From JABAAI01 sp965261955 (lineage in GTDB: Bacteria > Spirochaetota > Leptospiria > Leptospirales > Leptonemataceae), in NCBI GenBank assembly GCA_965261955.1, contig CBDHEM010000063.1:1-64000 (forward strand): 64,000 nucleotides of DNA, in the 5' to 3' direction. Within the stretch, counting starts at the first letter, position 1. Every line of letters starts with the position of its first letter. A program made the position numbers and the translations under genes. This document shows positions 26,201-37,916 of this stretch, in pieces. Below the pieces are notes generated by a model. It saw only the letters and a program-made list of their open reading frames with translations. It made no database searches and had not been told where the DNA came from.

Positions 26201-29200
26201 AGTTTTTGTTAATATTTGTCCCCTTTTACTGGTTTGATCAAAAATATTAGTTTAAACAAATCCAAATTTTCCTTAGGATTTGCCCCTTTTCAAACTTGTT
26301 AAGAATAACAAACTTTCGGAGTATTTCTGTGCTCTTTCCTGAGATAGTCAATTTGTTGACCAAAAAAAGTTCTAAGTGAATTACCCTAAAAATGCTTAAA
26401 AACAATAGAAAAGTATAGTTTAGCTGTATGTGGCTCATTTTAACGAGAAAAACAGTTTTTGTTAATATTTGTCCCTTTTTAATGGTTTGATCAATAACAG
26501 TTCTTAAATCAAATCCAAAATTTCTTCAGAATTTACCCTTTTCACACGTTAAGAAAACAATTTTCGGAGTATTTCTGTGTCACTTTTTGGACTAAAAAGA
26601 TAAGTTCTCTGTGAATTTCCCTGAAATTGCTCCAAAACAACAGAAGAGCACAGTTATTCTGTATGTGGCTGACTTTTGGGAGAAAAACAGTTTTTCTTAA
26701 TATTTCCCCCTTTTTAATAGTTTGATCAAAATTATTTGTTTAAACAAATCCAAATTTTTCTCAGTGTTTGTCCCTTTACAAACATGTTAAGAAAAACAAA
26801 TTTCTGAGTTTTTTAAGTTCTCCTTTCTGAGATAGCCACTTTTTGAGAAATAAGAGAAGTTCTCTGTGAATTACTACGAAAATGCTTCAAAACAACAGAA
26901 AAGCATAATTTATCTGTATGTGGCTTAATTTGAAGACAAAAACAGTTTTTGTTAATATTTGTCCCCTTTTACTAGTTTGATCAAAATCATTTGTTTAAAC
27001 AAATTCAAATTTTCCTCAGGATTTACCATTTTCAAACATGTTAAGAAAAACAAACTTTCTGTGTAATTCAGTGCTCCTTTCTGAGATGGTCACTTTTTTG
27101 AACAAAAAGATAAGTTCTCTATGAATTTCACCAAAAATGCTTCAAAACAACAGAAGAGTATAGTGTAGCTGTGAGTGGCTCACTTTGAGGAGTAAAACAA
27201 GTTTTTGTTAATATTTCCCTCATTTTACTGATTTGATCCAAAAAATTTGTTTGAAACAAATCCAAATTTTTCTCAGGATTTGCCCCTTTTCAAACTTGTT
27301 AAGAAAAACAAACTTTCTTAGTGTTTCTCTGCACTTTTCTGAGATGTCACTTTTTGGACAAAAAAAGAGAACTTTTCTGTGATTTTCACCGAAATGCTTA
27401 AAAACAAAAAAAAAAGCATAGTTTATCTGTATGTGGCTGACTTTGAGGAGAAAAACAGATTTTCTTAATATTTGTCCCCTTTTAATGGTTTGATCAAGTA
27501 CAGTGTTTAAATAAATCCAAATTTTTCTCATCTTTGCCCCTTCTCAAACGTTAAGAAAAACTAACTTTCTGGGTTTTTCAGTGATCCTTTCTGAGATAGC
27601 CACTTTTTTGACTAAAAAGAGAAGTACTTTGTAAATTTCACCAAAATGCTTCAAAACAACAGAAAAGCATAGTTTAGCTGTATGTGGCTCACTTTGAAGA
27701 GAAAAAAAGTTTTTGTTAATATTTGTCCCCTTTTACTGGTTTAATCAAAAAAGTTGTTTAAAAAAATTCAAATTTTCTTCAGGATTTATCTTTTTCAAAC
27801 ATGTTAAGAAAAACAAACTTTCTGAGTATTTGTGTGCTTTTTTCTGAGAAAGTCACTTTTTTGACTAAAAAGAGAACTTATCTGTGAATTACTATGAAAA
27901 TGCTTCAAAACAACAGAAAAAATTAGTTTACCTGTAAGTGGCTCATTTGAGGAGAAAAAATTTTTTTTTTTAATATTTGTCCACTTTTAATGGTTTGATC
28001 AAAAACAGTAGTTTAAACAAATCCAAATTTTCCTCAGGATTTACACTATTCAAACTTGTTAAGAAAAACAAACTTTCTGTGTAATTCAGGGCTCCTTTCT
28101 GAGATAGTCACTTTTTTGAACAATAAGAGAAGTTCTCTATGAATTTCACCAAAAATGCTTCAAAACAACAGAAAAGTATAGTTTAGCTGTGTGTGGCTCA
28201 TATAGAGGAATAAAACAAGTTTTTGTTAATATTTCCATCATTTTACTGATTTGATCAAAAAATTTTGTTTAAACAAATCCAAATTTTCCTCAGGATTTGC
28301 CCCACTTCAAACTTGTTAAGAAAAACAAACTTTCTTAGTGTTTCTGTGCACTTTTCTGAGATATTCACTTTTTGGACTAAAGAGAACTTCTCTTTGAATT
28401 TCCACAAAATTGCTTCAAAACAACAGAAAAGCAAAGTTTATCTGTATGTGGGTCACTTTGAGGAGAAAAACAGTTTTTCTTTATAATTGTACCCATTTAA
28501 TGGTTTGATCAAAAACCATTGTTTAAACAAATACAAATTTTCTTCAGGATTTACATATTTCAAACATGTTAAGAAAAAAATTTCTGTGTAATTCTGTTCT
28601 CCTTTCTGAGATAGCCACTTTATTGACTAAAAAGAGAAGTACTCTGTGAATTTCAAAAAAATGCTTCAAAACAAAAGAAAAGCATAGTTTAGCTGTGTGT
28701 GGCTCACTTTGAAGAGAAAAACTGTTTTTCTTAATATTGTCCCCTTTTAATGGTTTAATCAAAAAAAGTTGTTTAAACAAATCCAAATTTTTCTCAGGCT
28801 TTGCCCCTTTTCAAATATGTTTAGAAAAAAAATTCTGTTTTTTTCAGTGCTCCTTTCTGAGATAGCCACTTTTTTGACTAATAAGAGAAATTCTCTGTGA
28901 ATTACAACGAAAATGCTTCAAAATCACAGAAAAGCATAATTTATCTGTATGTGTCTTAATTTGAAAAAAAAAATTTTTTGGAAATATTTGTCCCCTTTTA
29001 CTGGTTTGATCAAAAACAGTTATTTAAACAAATTCAAATTTTTCTCTGGATTTACCCTTTTCAAACATGTGGAGAAAAACAAACTTTCTGTGTAATTCGG
29101 TGCTCCTTTCTGAAATAGTCACTTTTTTGACAAAAAAGAGAAGTTCTCTACAAATATTACCAAAAATGCTTCAAAACAACAGAAAAGTATAGTTTATCTG

Positions 29201-32200
29201 TGTGTGGCTCACTTTGAAGAGTAAAACAAGTTTTTGTTAATATTTCCCTCATTTTACAGATTTGATCAAGAAAAATTTGTTTAAACCAATCCAAATTTTC
29301 CTCAGGATTAGCCCTTTTTCAAACTTGTTAAGAAAAACATACTTACATAGTGTTTCTCTGCACTTTTCTGATATAGTCACTTTTTGGACTAAAAAGAGAA
29401 CTTCACTCTGAATTTCACCGAAAATGCTTCAAAACAACAGAAAAGCATAGTTTATCTGTATGTGGGTCCCTTTGAGTAGAAAAACAGTTTTTATTAATAT
29501 TTGTCCCCTTTTAATGGTTTGATCAAAAACAGTGTTTAAATAAATACAAATTTTTCTCCGGTTTGCCACTACTCAAACGTTAAGAAAAATAAACTTTCTG
29601 AGTTTTTCAGTGATCCTTTCTGAGATAGCCACTTTTTTGACAAAAAAAGAGAAGTACTCTGTGAATTTCACCAAAAATGCTTCAAAACAACAGAAAAGCA
29701 TAGTTTAGCTGTATGTGGCTCACTTTGAAGAGAAAAACAGTTTTTGTTAATATATTTCTTCTTTTGCTGATTTGATCAAAAACAGTTGTTTAAACAAAAC
29801 CAAATTTTCCTCAGGATTTATCCCTTTCAAACATGTTAAGAAAAAAAAAATTCTGAGTATTTCAGTGCTCTTTTCTGAGAAAGTCACTTTTTGGACTAAA
29901 AGAGAACTTCTCTGTGAATTTCCACGAAAATGCTTCATAACAACAGAAAAGCATAGTTTATCTGTATGTGGCTCACTTTGAGGAGAAAAAAGTTTTTCTT
30001 TATAATTGTCCCCATTTAATGGTTTGATCAAAAACCCGTTGTTTAAAAATATCCAAATTTTCCTCAGGATTTACACATTTCAAACATGTTAAAAAAATTT
30101 TTTTTGTGTAATTCTGTGCTCCTTTCTGAGATAGCCACTTTTTTGACTAAAAAGAGAAGTACTCTGTGAATTTCATCAAAATGCTTCAAAACAACAGAAA
30201 AGCATAGTTTACCTGTATGTGGCTGAAGAGAAAAACAGTTTTTGTTAATATATTTCTTCTTTTGCTGGTTTAAATTTTCCTCAGGATATATCCCTTTCAA
30301 ACATGTTAAGCAAAAAACTTTCTGAGTATTTCTGTGCTCTTTTCTGAGAAATTAACTTTTTTGACTAAAAAGAGAACTTCTCTGTGAATTACTACGAATA
30401 TGCTTCAAAACAACAGAAAAGTATAGTTTATCTGTATGTGGCTCACTTTAAGTAGAATTTTTTTTTTTTTTTAATATTTGTCCCGTTTTAATGGTTTGAT
30501 CAAAAATAATAGTTTAAACAAATCCAAATTTTCCTCAGGATTTACACTTTTCAAAATTGTAAAGAAAAACAAACTTTCTGTGTAATTCAGTGCTCCTTTC
30601 CGAGATAGTCACTTTTTTGACCAATAAGAGAAGTTCTCTATGAATTTCACCAAAAATGCTTCAAAACAACAGAAAAATATAGTTTAGCTGTGTGTGGCTT
30701 ACTTTGAGGAGTTTTTGGTAATATTTCCATCATTTAACCGATTTTATCAAAAAAAATTCTTTAAAGAAATCCAAATTATCCTCAGGATTTTCCCCTTTTC
30801 AAACTTGTTAAGAAAAACAAACTTTCTAAGTGTTTCTGTGCACTTTTCAGAGATAGTCACTTTTTGGACTAAAAAGAGAATTTCTCTGTGAATTTCCACG
30901 AAAATGCTTCAAAACAACAGAAAAGCATAGCTCAGCTGTGTGTAGCTCACTTTGAGGAGTAAAACTAGGTTTTTTTTTAATATTTCACTCATTTTAATGA
31001 TTTGATCAAAAAAATTGTTAAAACAAAACCAAATTTTCCTCATGATTTGCCACTCTTCAAACATGTTAAGAAAAACAAACTTTCTTAGTACTTCTGTGCA
31101 CTTTTCTGTGAATATCAACGAAAATGCTTCAAAACAACAGAAAAGCATAGTTTATCTGTATGTGGCTCAATTTGAGGAGAAAAAAGTTTTTCTTAATAAT
31201 TGTCCCCTTTTAATGGTTTGATCAAAAACCGTGTTTAAACAATTCCAAATTTTCCTCAGGATTTACACATTTCAAACATATTAAGAAAAACAAAATTTTT
31301 GTGTAATTCTGTGCTTTTTTCTGAGATAGCCATTTTTTGGCTAAAAAGAGAAGTTCTCGGTGAATTTCACCAAAAATGCTTTAAAATAACAAAAAAAGTA
31401 TAGTTTATCAGTATGTTGTTCAAGTCGTGGAGAAAAATTTTTTTTTTTAATATTTGTCCCCTTTTAATGGTCTGATCAAAAAAAAATATTTAAATAAATC
31501 CAAATTATCCTCAGGATTTGCCCCTTTTCAAACTTGTTAAGAAAAACAAATTTTCGGAGTATTTCTGTGCTCTTTTAGTCACTTTTTGGACTAAAAAAAG
31601 AACTTCTCTGTGAATTTCACCAAAAATGTTTCAAAACAACAGAAATGCATAATTTATTTGTATGTGGCTTAATATGAAGAAAAAAACAGTTTTTCTTAAT
31701 ATTTGTCCCCTTTTAATGGTTTGATCAAAAACAGTTGTTTAAATAAATTCAAATTATCCTCAGGATTTTCCCCTTCTCAAACGTTAAGAAAAACTAACTT
31801 TCTGATTTTTTAAGTGATCCTTTCTGAAATAGCCACTTTTTTGACTAAAAAGAGAAGTACTCTGTGAATTTCACCAAAAATGCTTCAAAACAACAGAAGA
31901 GCATAGTTTAGCTGTATGTGGCCCAATTTGAAGAGAAAAGCAGTTTTGTTAATATTTTTCCATTTTTACTGGTTTGATCAAAAACTGTTTAAACAAATCC
32001 TAATTTTTCTCAGGTTTGCCCCTTTTCAAATATGCTAAGAAAAACAAATTTTCCGTGTTTTTCAGTGCTTCTTTCTGAGATAGCCACTTTTTTGACTAAT
32101 AAGAGAAGTTCTCTGTGAATTACTATGAAAATGCTTAAAAACAACAGAAAAACAAAGTTTAGCTGTATGTGGCTCATTTTGAGGATAAAAACAGTTTTTG

Positions 32201-33662
32201 TTAATATTTGTCCCCTATTACTTGTTTAACCAAAAACTGTTATTTAAACAAAGATTTTTTATTAATATTTGTCCCCGTTTACTTGTTTATTAAAAAAAAG
32301 GTATTTTAACAAATCAAAATTTTCCTCATGATTTACCCTTTTCACATGTTAAAAAAAAAATCTGTGTAATTCAGTGCTCCTTTCTGAGAGAGTCACTTTT
32401 TGGACCAAAAACAGAAGTTCTCAATGAATTTCACCAAAATGCTTCAAAACAACAGAAAAGTATAGTTTAGCTGTGTGTGGCTCACTTTGAGGAGTAAAAC
32501 AAGATTTGGTTAATATTTCTCTCATTCTACTGATTTGATAAAAAAAAAAAGGTTAACCAAATTCTAATTTTCCTCAGGATTACCCCTATTTCAAACTTGC
32601 TAAGAAAAACAAACTCTCTTGGTGTGTCTGTGCACTTTTCTGAGATAGTCACTTTTTTGACTAAAAAGAGAACTTCTCTGTAAATTTCCACGAAAATGCT
32701 ACAAAACAACAGAAAAGCATTTTTTTTCTGTATTTGGCTCAATTTAAGGAGAAAAAAAGTTTTTCTTAATATCTGTCCCCTTTTAATGGTTTGATCAAAA
32801 ACAGTGTTTAAACAAATCCTAATTTTACTCAGGTTTGCCCCTTTTCAAATATGTTAAGAAAAACAAATTTTCCGTGTTTTTCAGTGCTCCTTTCTGAGAT
32901 AGCCACTTTTTTGGACTAATAAGAGAAGTTCTCAGGGAATTACTATGAAAATGCTTCAAAACAACAGGAAAAAAGTTTAGCTGTATGTGGCTCACTTTGA
33001 GGACAAAAACAGTTTTTTAAAAATATTTGTCCCCTATTACTTGTTTAATCAAAAACAGTTATTTAAACAAACAGTTTTTGTTAATATTTGTCCCCTTTTA
33101 CTTGTTTATTCAAAAACAGGTATTTTAATAAATCAAAATTTTCCTCATGATTTATTCTTTTCAAACATGTTAAAAAAAAAAAATTTCTGTGTAATTCAGT
33201 GCTCCTTTCTGAGATAGTCATTTTTTGACCAAAAAGAGAAGTTCTCAATGAATTTCACCAAAATGCTTCAAAACAACAGAAAAGTATAGTTTATCTGTGT
33301 GTGGCTCACTTTGAGGAGTAAAACAAGTTTTTGTTAATATTTCTCTCATTTTACTGATTTGATCAAAAAAATTTGTTTAAACAAATCCATATTTTCCTCA
33401 GGATTAGCCCTTTTTCAAACTTGTTAAGAAAAATAAACTTTCTTAGTGTTTCTGAGCACTTTTAAGAGAATTCTCTGTGAATTTCCACGAAAATGCTTCA
33501 AAACAACAGAAAAGCATATTTTTTCTGTATGTGGCTCAATTTGAGGAGACAAACAGTTTTTCCTAATATTTGTCCCCTTTTAATGGTTTGATCAAAAAGA
33601 GTTGTTTAAACAAATCCAAAATTTTCTAAGGTTTTGCCCATTTTCAAACGTTATGAAAAACC

Positions 33663-35740
33663 AAAATACCGCTAAACTTTGCTTTTCCGTTGTTTTGTAG
33701 CATTTTTAGTGAAATTCGCAGAGAACTTCTCTTAATAGTCAAAAAAGTGGCTATCTCGGAAAGGAAAACTGAAAAACACAGAATTTTTTTTTTCGTAACG
33801 TATTTAAAAAGGGCAAAGCCTGGGAAAAAATTGGATTTGTTTAAACAACTGTTATTGATCAAACCATTAAAAGGGGTCAATTATTAAGAAAAAAAGTTTT
33901 TCTCCTCAAATTAAGCCATATACAGATAAACTATGCTTTTCTGTTGTTTTGAAGCATTTTCGGTGAAATTCACAGAGAAGATCTCTTTTTAGTCCAAAAA
34001 GTGACTATCTCAGAAAAGTGCACAGAAATCCTCCGAAAGTTTGTTTTTCTTAACAAGTTTGAAAAGGGGCAAATCCAGAGGATAATTTGGATTTATTTAA
34101 ATAATTTTTTTTGATCAAACAAGGAAAATGTGGGAAATATTAATAAAAACTAGTTTTTCTCCTCAAATTGAGCCACACACAGCTAAACTATTCCTTTCTG
34201 TTTGTTTGAAGCATTTTTGGTGAAATTCACAGAGAACGTCACTTTTTAGTCAAAAAAGTGACTATCTCAGAAAGGATCACTAAAAAACTCAGAAAAAAGG
34301 TTTTTCTTAACGTTTGAAAAGGGGAAAAGCCTGAGAAGAATTTGGATTTGTTTAAACAACTGTTTTTGATCAAACCATTAAAAGGGGCAAATATTAAGAA
34401 AAACTGTTTTTCTCCTCAAATTGAGCCACATTCAGAAAAACTATGCTTTTCTATTGTTTTGAAGTATTTTCGTGGAAATTCACCAAAAAATTCTCTTTTT
34501 AGTCCAAAAAGTGACTATCTCAGAAAAGTGCAGAGAAACACTAAGAAATTTTTTTCTTAACAAGTTTGAAAAAGGGCTAATCCTGAAGAAAATTTGGGTT
34601 TATTTAAACAAAAAATTTTGAACAAATCTGTAAAATGAGGGAAATATTAAAAAAAATTGTTTTTCTCCTCAATGTGAGCCACACACAGCTAAACTATAAT
34701 TTTCTGTTGTTTAGATGCATTTTGGTGAATTTCATAGAGAACTTCTCTTTTTGGTCAAAAAATGACTATCACAGAAAGGAGCACTGAAAAACTCAGAAAG
34801 TTATTTTTTCATAACATATTTGAAAAGGGGCAAATCCTGAGGAAAATTTGGATTTGTAAACCAATGTTTTTGATCAAACCAGTAAAATGGGAGAAATAAA
34901 ATTAAAAAAATGTTTTTCTCCTCAAAGTGAGCCACAGAGAGCTAATCTATGTTTTTCTTTTATTTTGAAGAATTTTCGGGGAAATTTACAGAGAACTTCT
35001 CTTTTAGCTCAAAAAAGTAATTATCTCAGAAAGGAGCACTGAATTACACAGAAAGTTTGTATTTCTTAACATATTTGAAAAGGGTAAATCCTGTGGGAAA
35101 TTTGGATTTGTTTAAACAACTGTTTTTGATCAAACCAGTAAAAGGGGACAAATATTAACAAAAACTGTTTCTCTCCTCTATGTGAGCTACATACAGCTAA
35201 ATTTGCTTTTTTGTTGTTTTGAAGCATTTTTGGTGAAATTCACAGAGAACCTCTCTTTTTAGTCAAAAAAGTGGCTATCTCAGAAAGGATCCTGAAAAAC
35301 TCAGAAAGTTTTTTTCCTTCTTAACGTTTGAAAAGGGGTAAAGCCTGAGAAAAATTTGGATTTGTTTAAACAACTCTTTTTGATCAAATCATTAAAAGGG
35401 GACAAATATTAAGAAAAACTGTTTTTCTCCTCAAATTAAGCCACATACAGATAAAGTATGCTTTTCTGTTGTTTTGAAGCATTTCTGGTGAAATTCACAT
35501 AGAAGTTCTCTTTTTAGTCCAAAAAGTGACTATCTCAGAAAAGAGCTCGGAAATACTAAGAAAATTTGTTTTTCTTAACAAGTTTGAAAAGGGGAAAATC
35601 CTGAGGAAAATTTGGATTTGTTTAAACAGATGTTTTTGATCAAACCAGGAAAATGGGAGAAATATTTTAAAAAAATTGTTTTCCTCATCAAATTGAGCCA
35701 CATACAGCTAAACTATTTTTTTCTGTTATTTTGAAGAAAG
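33663..35740 (-). repeat. First inverted segment of the satellite block
   Basis: Up to about 33662 the monomers read as described for the whole block. From there the text becomes the reverse complement, as in CTATGCTTTTCTGTTGTTTTGAAGCATTTT. About eight monomers are in this orientation. The junction at 33663 joins the middle of a forward monomer directly to a reversed one with no foreign sequence. Confidence 0.9.
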
Positions 35741-35840
35741 TTTTTAGCTGTAGGTGGCTCACTTTAAGGAGAAAAACAGTTTTTGTTAATACTTGTCCCC
35801 TTTTACTGGTTTGGTCAAAAAAGTTGATTAAACAAATACC
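35741..35840 (+). repeat. Short forward island inside the inverted satellite
   Basis: About 100 bp, from TTTTTAGCTGTAGGTGGCTC to TTAAACAAATACC, is again in the forward orientation. Reversed monomers flank it on both sides. It is shorter than one monomer. Confidence 0.85.
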
Positions 35841-37233
35841 AAGAGCACAGAAATACTCCGAAAGTTTTTTTTCTTAACAAGTTTGAAAAGGGGCAAATCC
35901 TAAGGAAAAATTGGATTTGTTTAAACTACTGTTTTTGATCAAACCATTAAAAGGGGTCAAATATTAATAAAAAAAACTGTTTTTTTCCTTAAAAAGAGCC
36001 ACATACAGCTAAACTATACTTTTCTGTTGTATTGAAGCATTTTTAGGGAAATTCACATAGAACTTCTCTTTTTGAATTTTTTTTTGACTATCTCAGAAAG
36101 GAGCAATGAAATACACAGAAAGTTTGTTTTTCTTAACATATTTGAAAAGGGTAAATCCTGAGGTAAATTTGGATTTGTTTAAACAAATGTTTTTGATCAA
36201 ACCTGTAAAAGGGGACAAATATTAAAAAAAAAAAAATTTTTTTCTCCTCAAAGTGAGTCACCTACTGCTAAACTATACTTTTCGGTATTTTTGAAGCATT
36301 TTGGGGGAAATTCACAGAGAACTTCTCTTTTTAGTCAAAAAATTGACTATCTCAGAAAGGAGCAATGAAATACACAGAAAGATTGTTTTTCTTAACATGT
36401 TTGAAAAGGGTAAATCCTGAGGGAAATTGAGATTTGTTTAATCAACTTTTTTGATCAAACCAGTAAAAGGGACAAGTATTAACAAAAACTGTTTTACTCC
36501 ATAAAGTGAGCCAACTACAGCTCAACTTTGCTTTTCTGTTGTTTTGATGCATTTTTGGTGAAATTCACAGAGAACTTTTCTTTTTAGTCAAAAAATGGCA
36601 TCTCACAAAAGAGCACTGAAAAACTCAGAAAGTTTTTTTTTTCTTAACATGTTTGAAAAGGAGAAAAGCCTGAGAAAAATTTGGATTTGTTTAAACAACT
36701 TTTTTTGATCAAACTATTAAAAGGGGACAAATATTAAGAAAAACCTTTTTCTCCCCTATGTGAGCCACATACAGATAAACTATGCTTTTCTGTTGTTTTG
36801 AAGCATTTACGGGCAAATTCACAGAGAACTTCTCTTTTTAGTCCAAAAAGTGACTATCTCAGAAAAAAGCACAGAAAAACTACAAAAATTTGTTTTTCTT
36901 AAAAAGTTTGAAAAGGGGCAAATATTGAGGAAAATTTGGATTTGTTTAAATTAATGTTTTTGATCAAACCAGTAGAATGGGGGAAATGTTAATAAAAACT
37001 TTTTTTCCTCAAATTGAGTCACATACAGCTAAACTATGTTTTCTGTTAGTGTGAAACATTTTGGGGGAAATTCACAGAGAACTTCTCTTTTTAGTCCAAA
37101 AAGTGCCTATCGCAGATAAGAACACAGAAATACTCTGAAAGTTTGCTTTTCTTAACATGTCTGGAAAGGGTAAATCCTGAAGAAAATTTGGATTTGTTTA
37201 AACAACTGTTTTTGATCATACCAGTAAAAGGGG
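35841..37233 (-). repeat. Second inverted segment of the satellite block
   Basis: Reversed monomers resume at AAGAGCACAGAAATACTCCG and continue to ACCAGTAAAAGGGGA. A last forward piece (37234-37535) follows, beginning AGCTGTATGTGACTC, and then the satellite ends. Confidence 0.88.
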
Positions 37234-37691
37234 AAGCTGTATGTGACTCAATTTGAGGGAAAAAAGTTTTTATTAACATTTCCCCCATTCTACTGGTTTG
37301 ATCAAAAACATTTATTTAAACAAATCCAAATTTTCCTCAATATTTGCCCCTTTTCAAACTTTTTAAGAAAAACAAACTTTTGTAGTTTTTCTGTGCTTTT
37401 TTCTGAGATTGTCACTTTTTGGACTAAAAAGAGAAGTTCTCTGTGAATTTCCCCGTAAATGCTTCAAAACAACAGAAAAGCATAATTTATCTGTATGTGG
37501 CTCACTTAGGGGAGAAAAAGGGTTTTCATTTTTTCAGAATCTTAATCAATATCATGTGGTAGCTAATCGAGGATTACACAGATTTTCTTAAAATCAAAGA
37601 CATAACTAGGTGATTTTATAACAAGCATACAGCACAATTAGTTATATAATAATAAAAATATTAAAGTCAGACAATGACTGTATGGTGTGGG

Positions 37692-37916
37692 CTACAATGA
37701 TGTCACCAATATGGTGTCAAGATCATCTGCAGAAGAAGCATTGGACAACAAACGTATTTCATCTTCAATATATTCAATTGGTTCTACTTCTCTTTCAACT
37801 GTTCTCCTTCCTTTACAGAATTCCACAAAGCAGCAGCACTTCAAGTAATACAGAACATGGACTCTGTCTTTCCAACGCTTAGAGTAGAGCTTCTCAACAC
37901 CCTCCAATGAAAGTCC
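37692..37916 (-). CDS. SLC2-like exon h (C-terminal cytoplasmic tail and stop)
   Basis: The exon follows TTTGGTAG and begins GLSLEGVEKLYSKRW, matching the PETKG-x-(S/T)-LEE-(I/V) tail start of sugar porters. The 74-residue tail includes a Cys-rich stretch (C-C-C-F) and an acidic end (EIRLLSNASSADD) finishing TSL before the stop at 37692-37694. The -EIRLL- resembles an acidic dileucine sorting motif, which is only an inference. No canonical AATAAA was found in the 150 bp before the satellite begins. Confidence 0.93.
   Translation of the reverse strand, partial: GLSLEGVEKLYSKRWKDRVHVLYYLKCCCFVEFCKGRRTVEREVEPIEYIEDEIRLLSNASSADDLDTILVTSL

Larger units (their letters stand above)
11490..37535. 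repeat. Giant AT-rich satellite block, monomer about 255 bp, roughly 100 copies
   Basis: Successive landmark copies of GCATAGTTTAGCTGTATGTG start about 222-257 bp apart (for example 11865, 12107, 12364, 12586, 12841 and 13098). Each monomer contains, in order, TTGACTAAAAAGAGAAGTTT, AAATGCTTCAAAACAACAG, GGCTCATTTTGAGGAGAAAA, TTAATATTTGTCCCCTTTTA, CAAATCCAAATTTTCCTC, TTTTCAAACTTGTTAAGAAA and TTTCTGAGATAGTCAC. Monomers differ by point changes, small deletions and poly-T expansions. Many 60-80-codon open frames in the block are just the monomer read in a fixed frame on either strand. They are not conserved as coding units and I do not list them as genes. Confidence 0.96.

Noticed and set aside
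11880..37591. Dozens of 60-140-codon frames such as 24942-25364
   Set aside because: All are satellite monomers read through. They occur on both strands, end at random stops and show no coding conservation.
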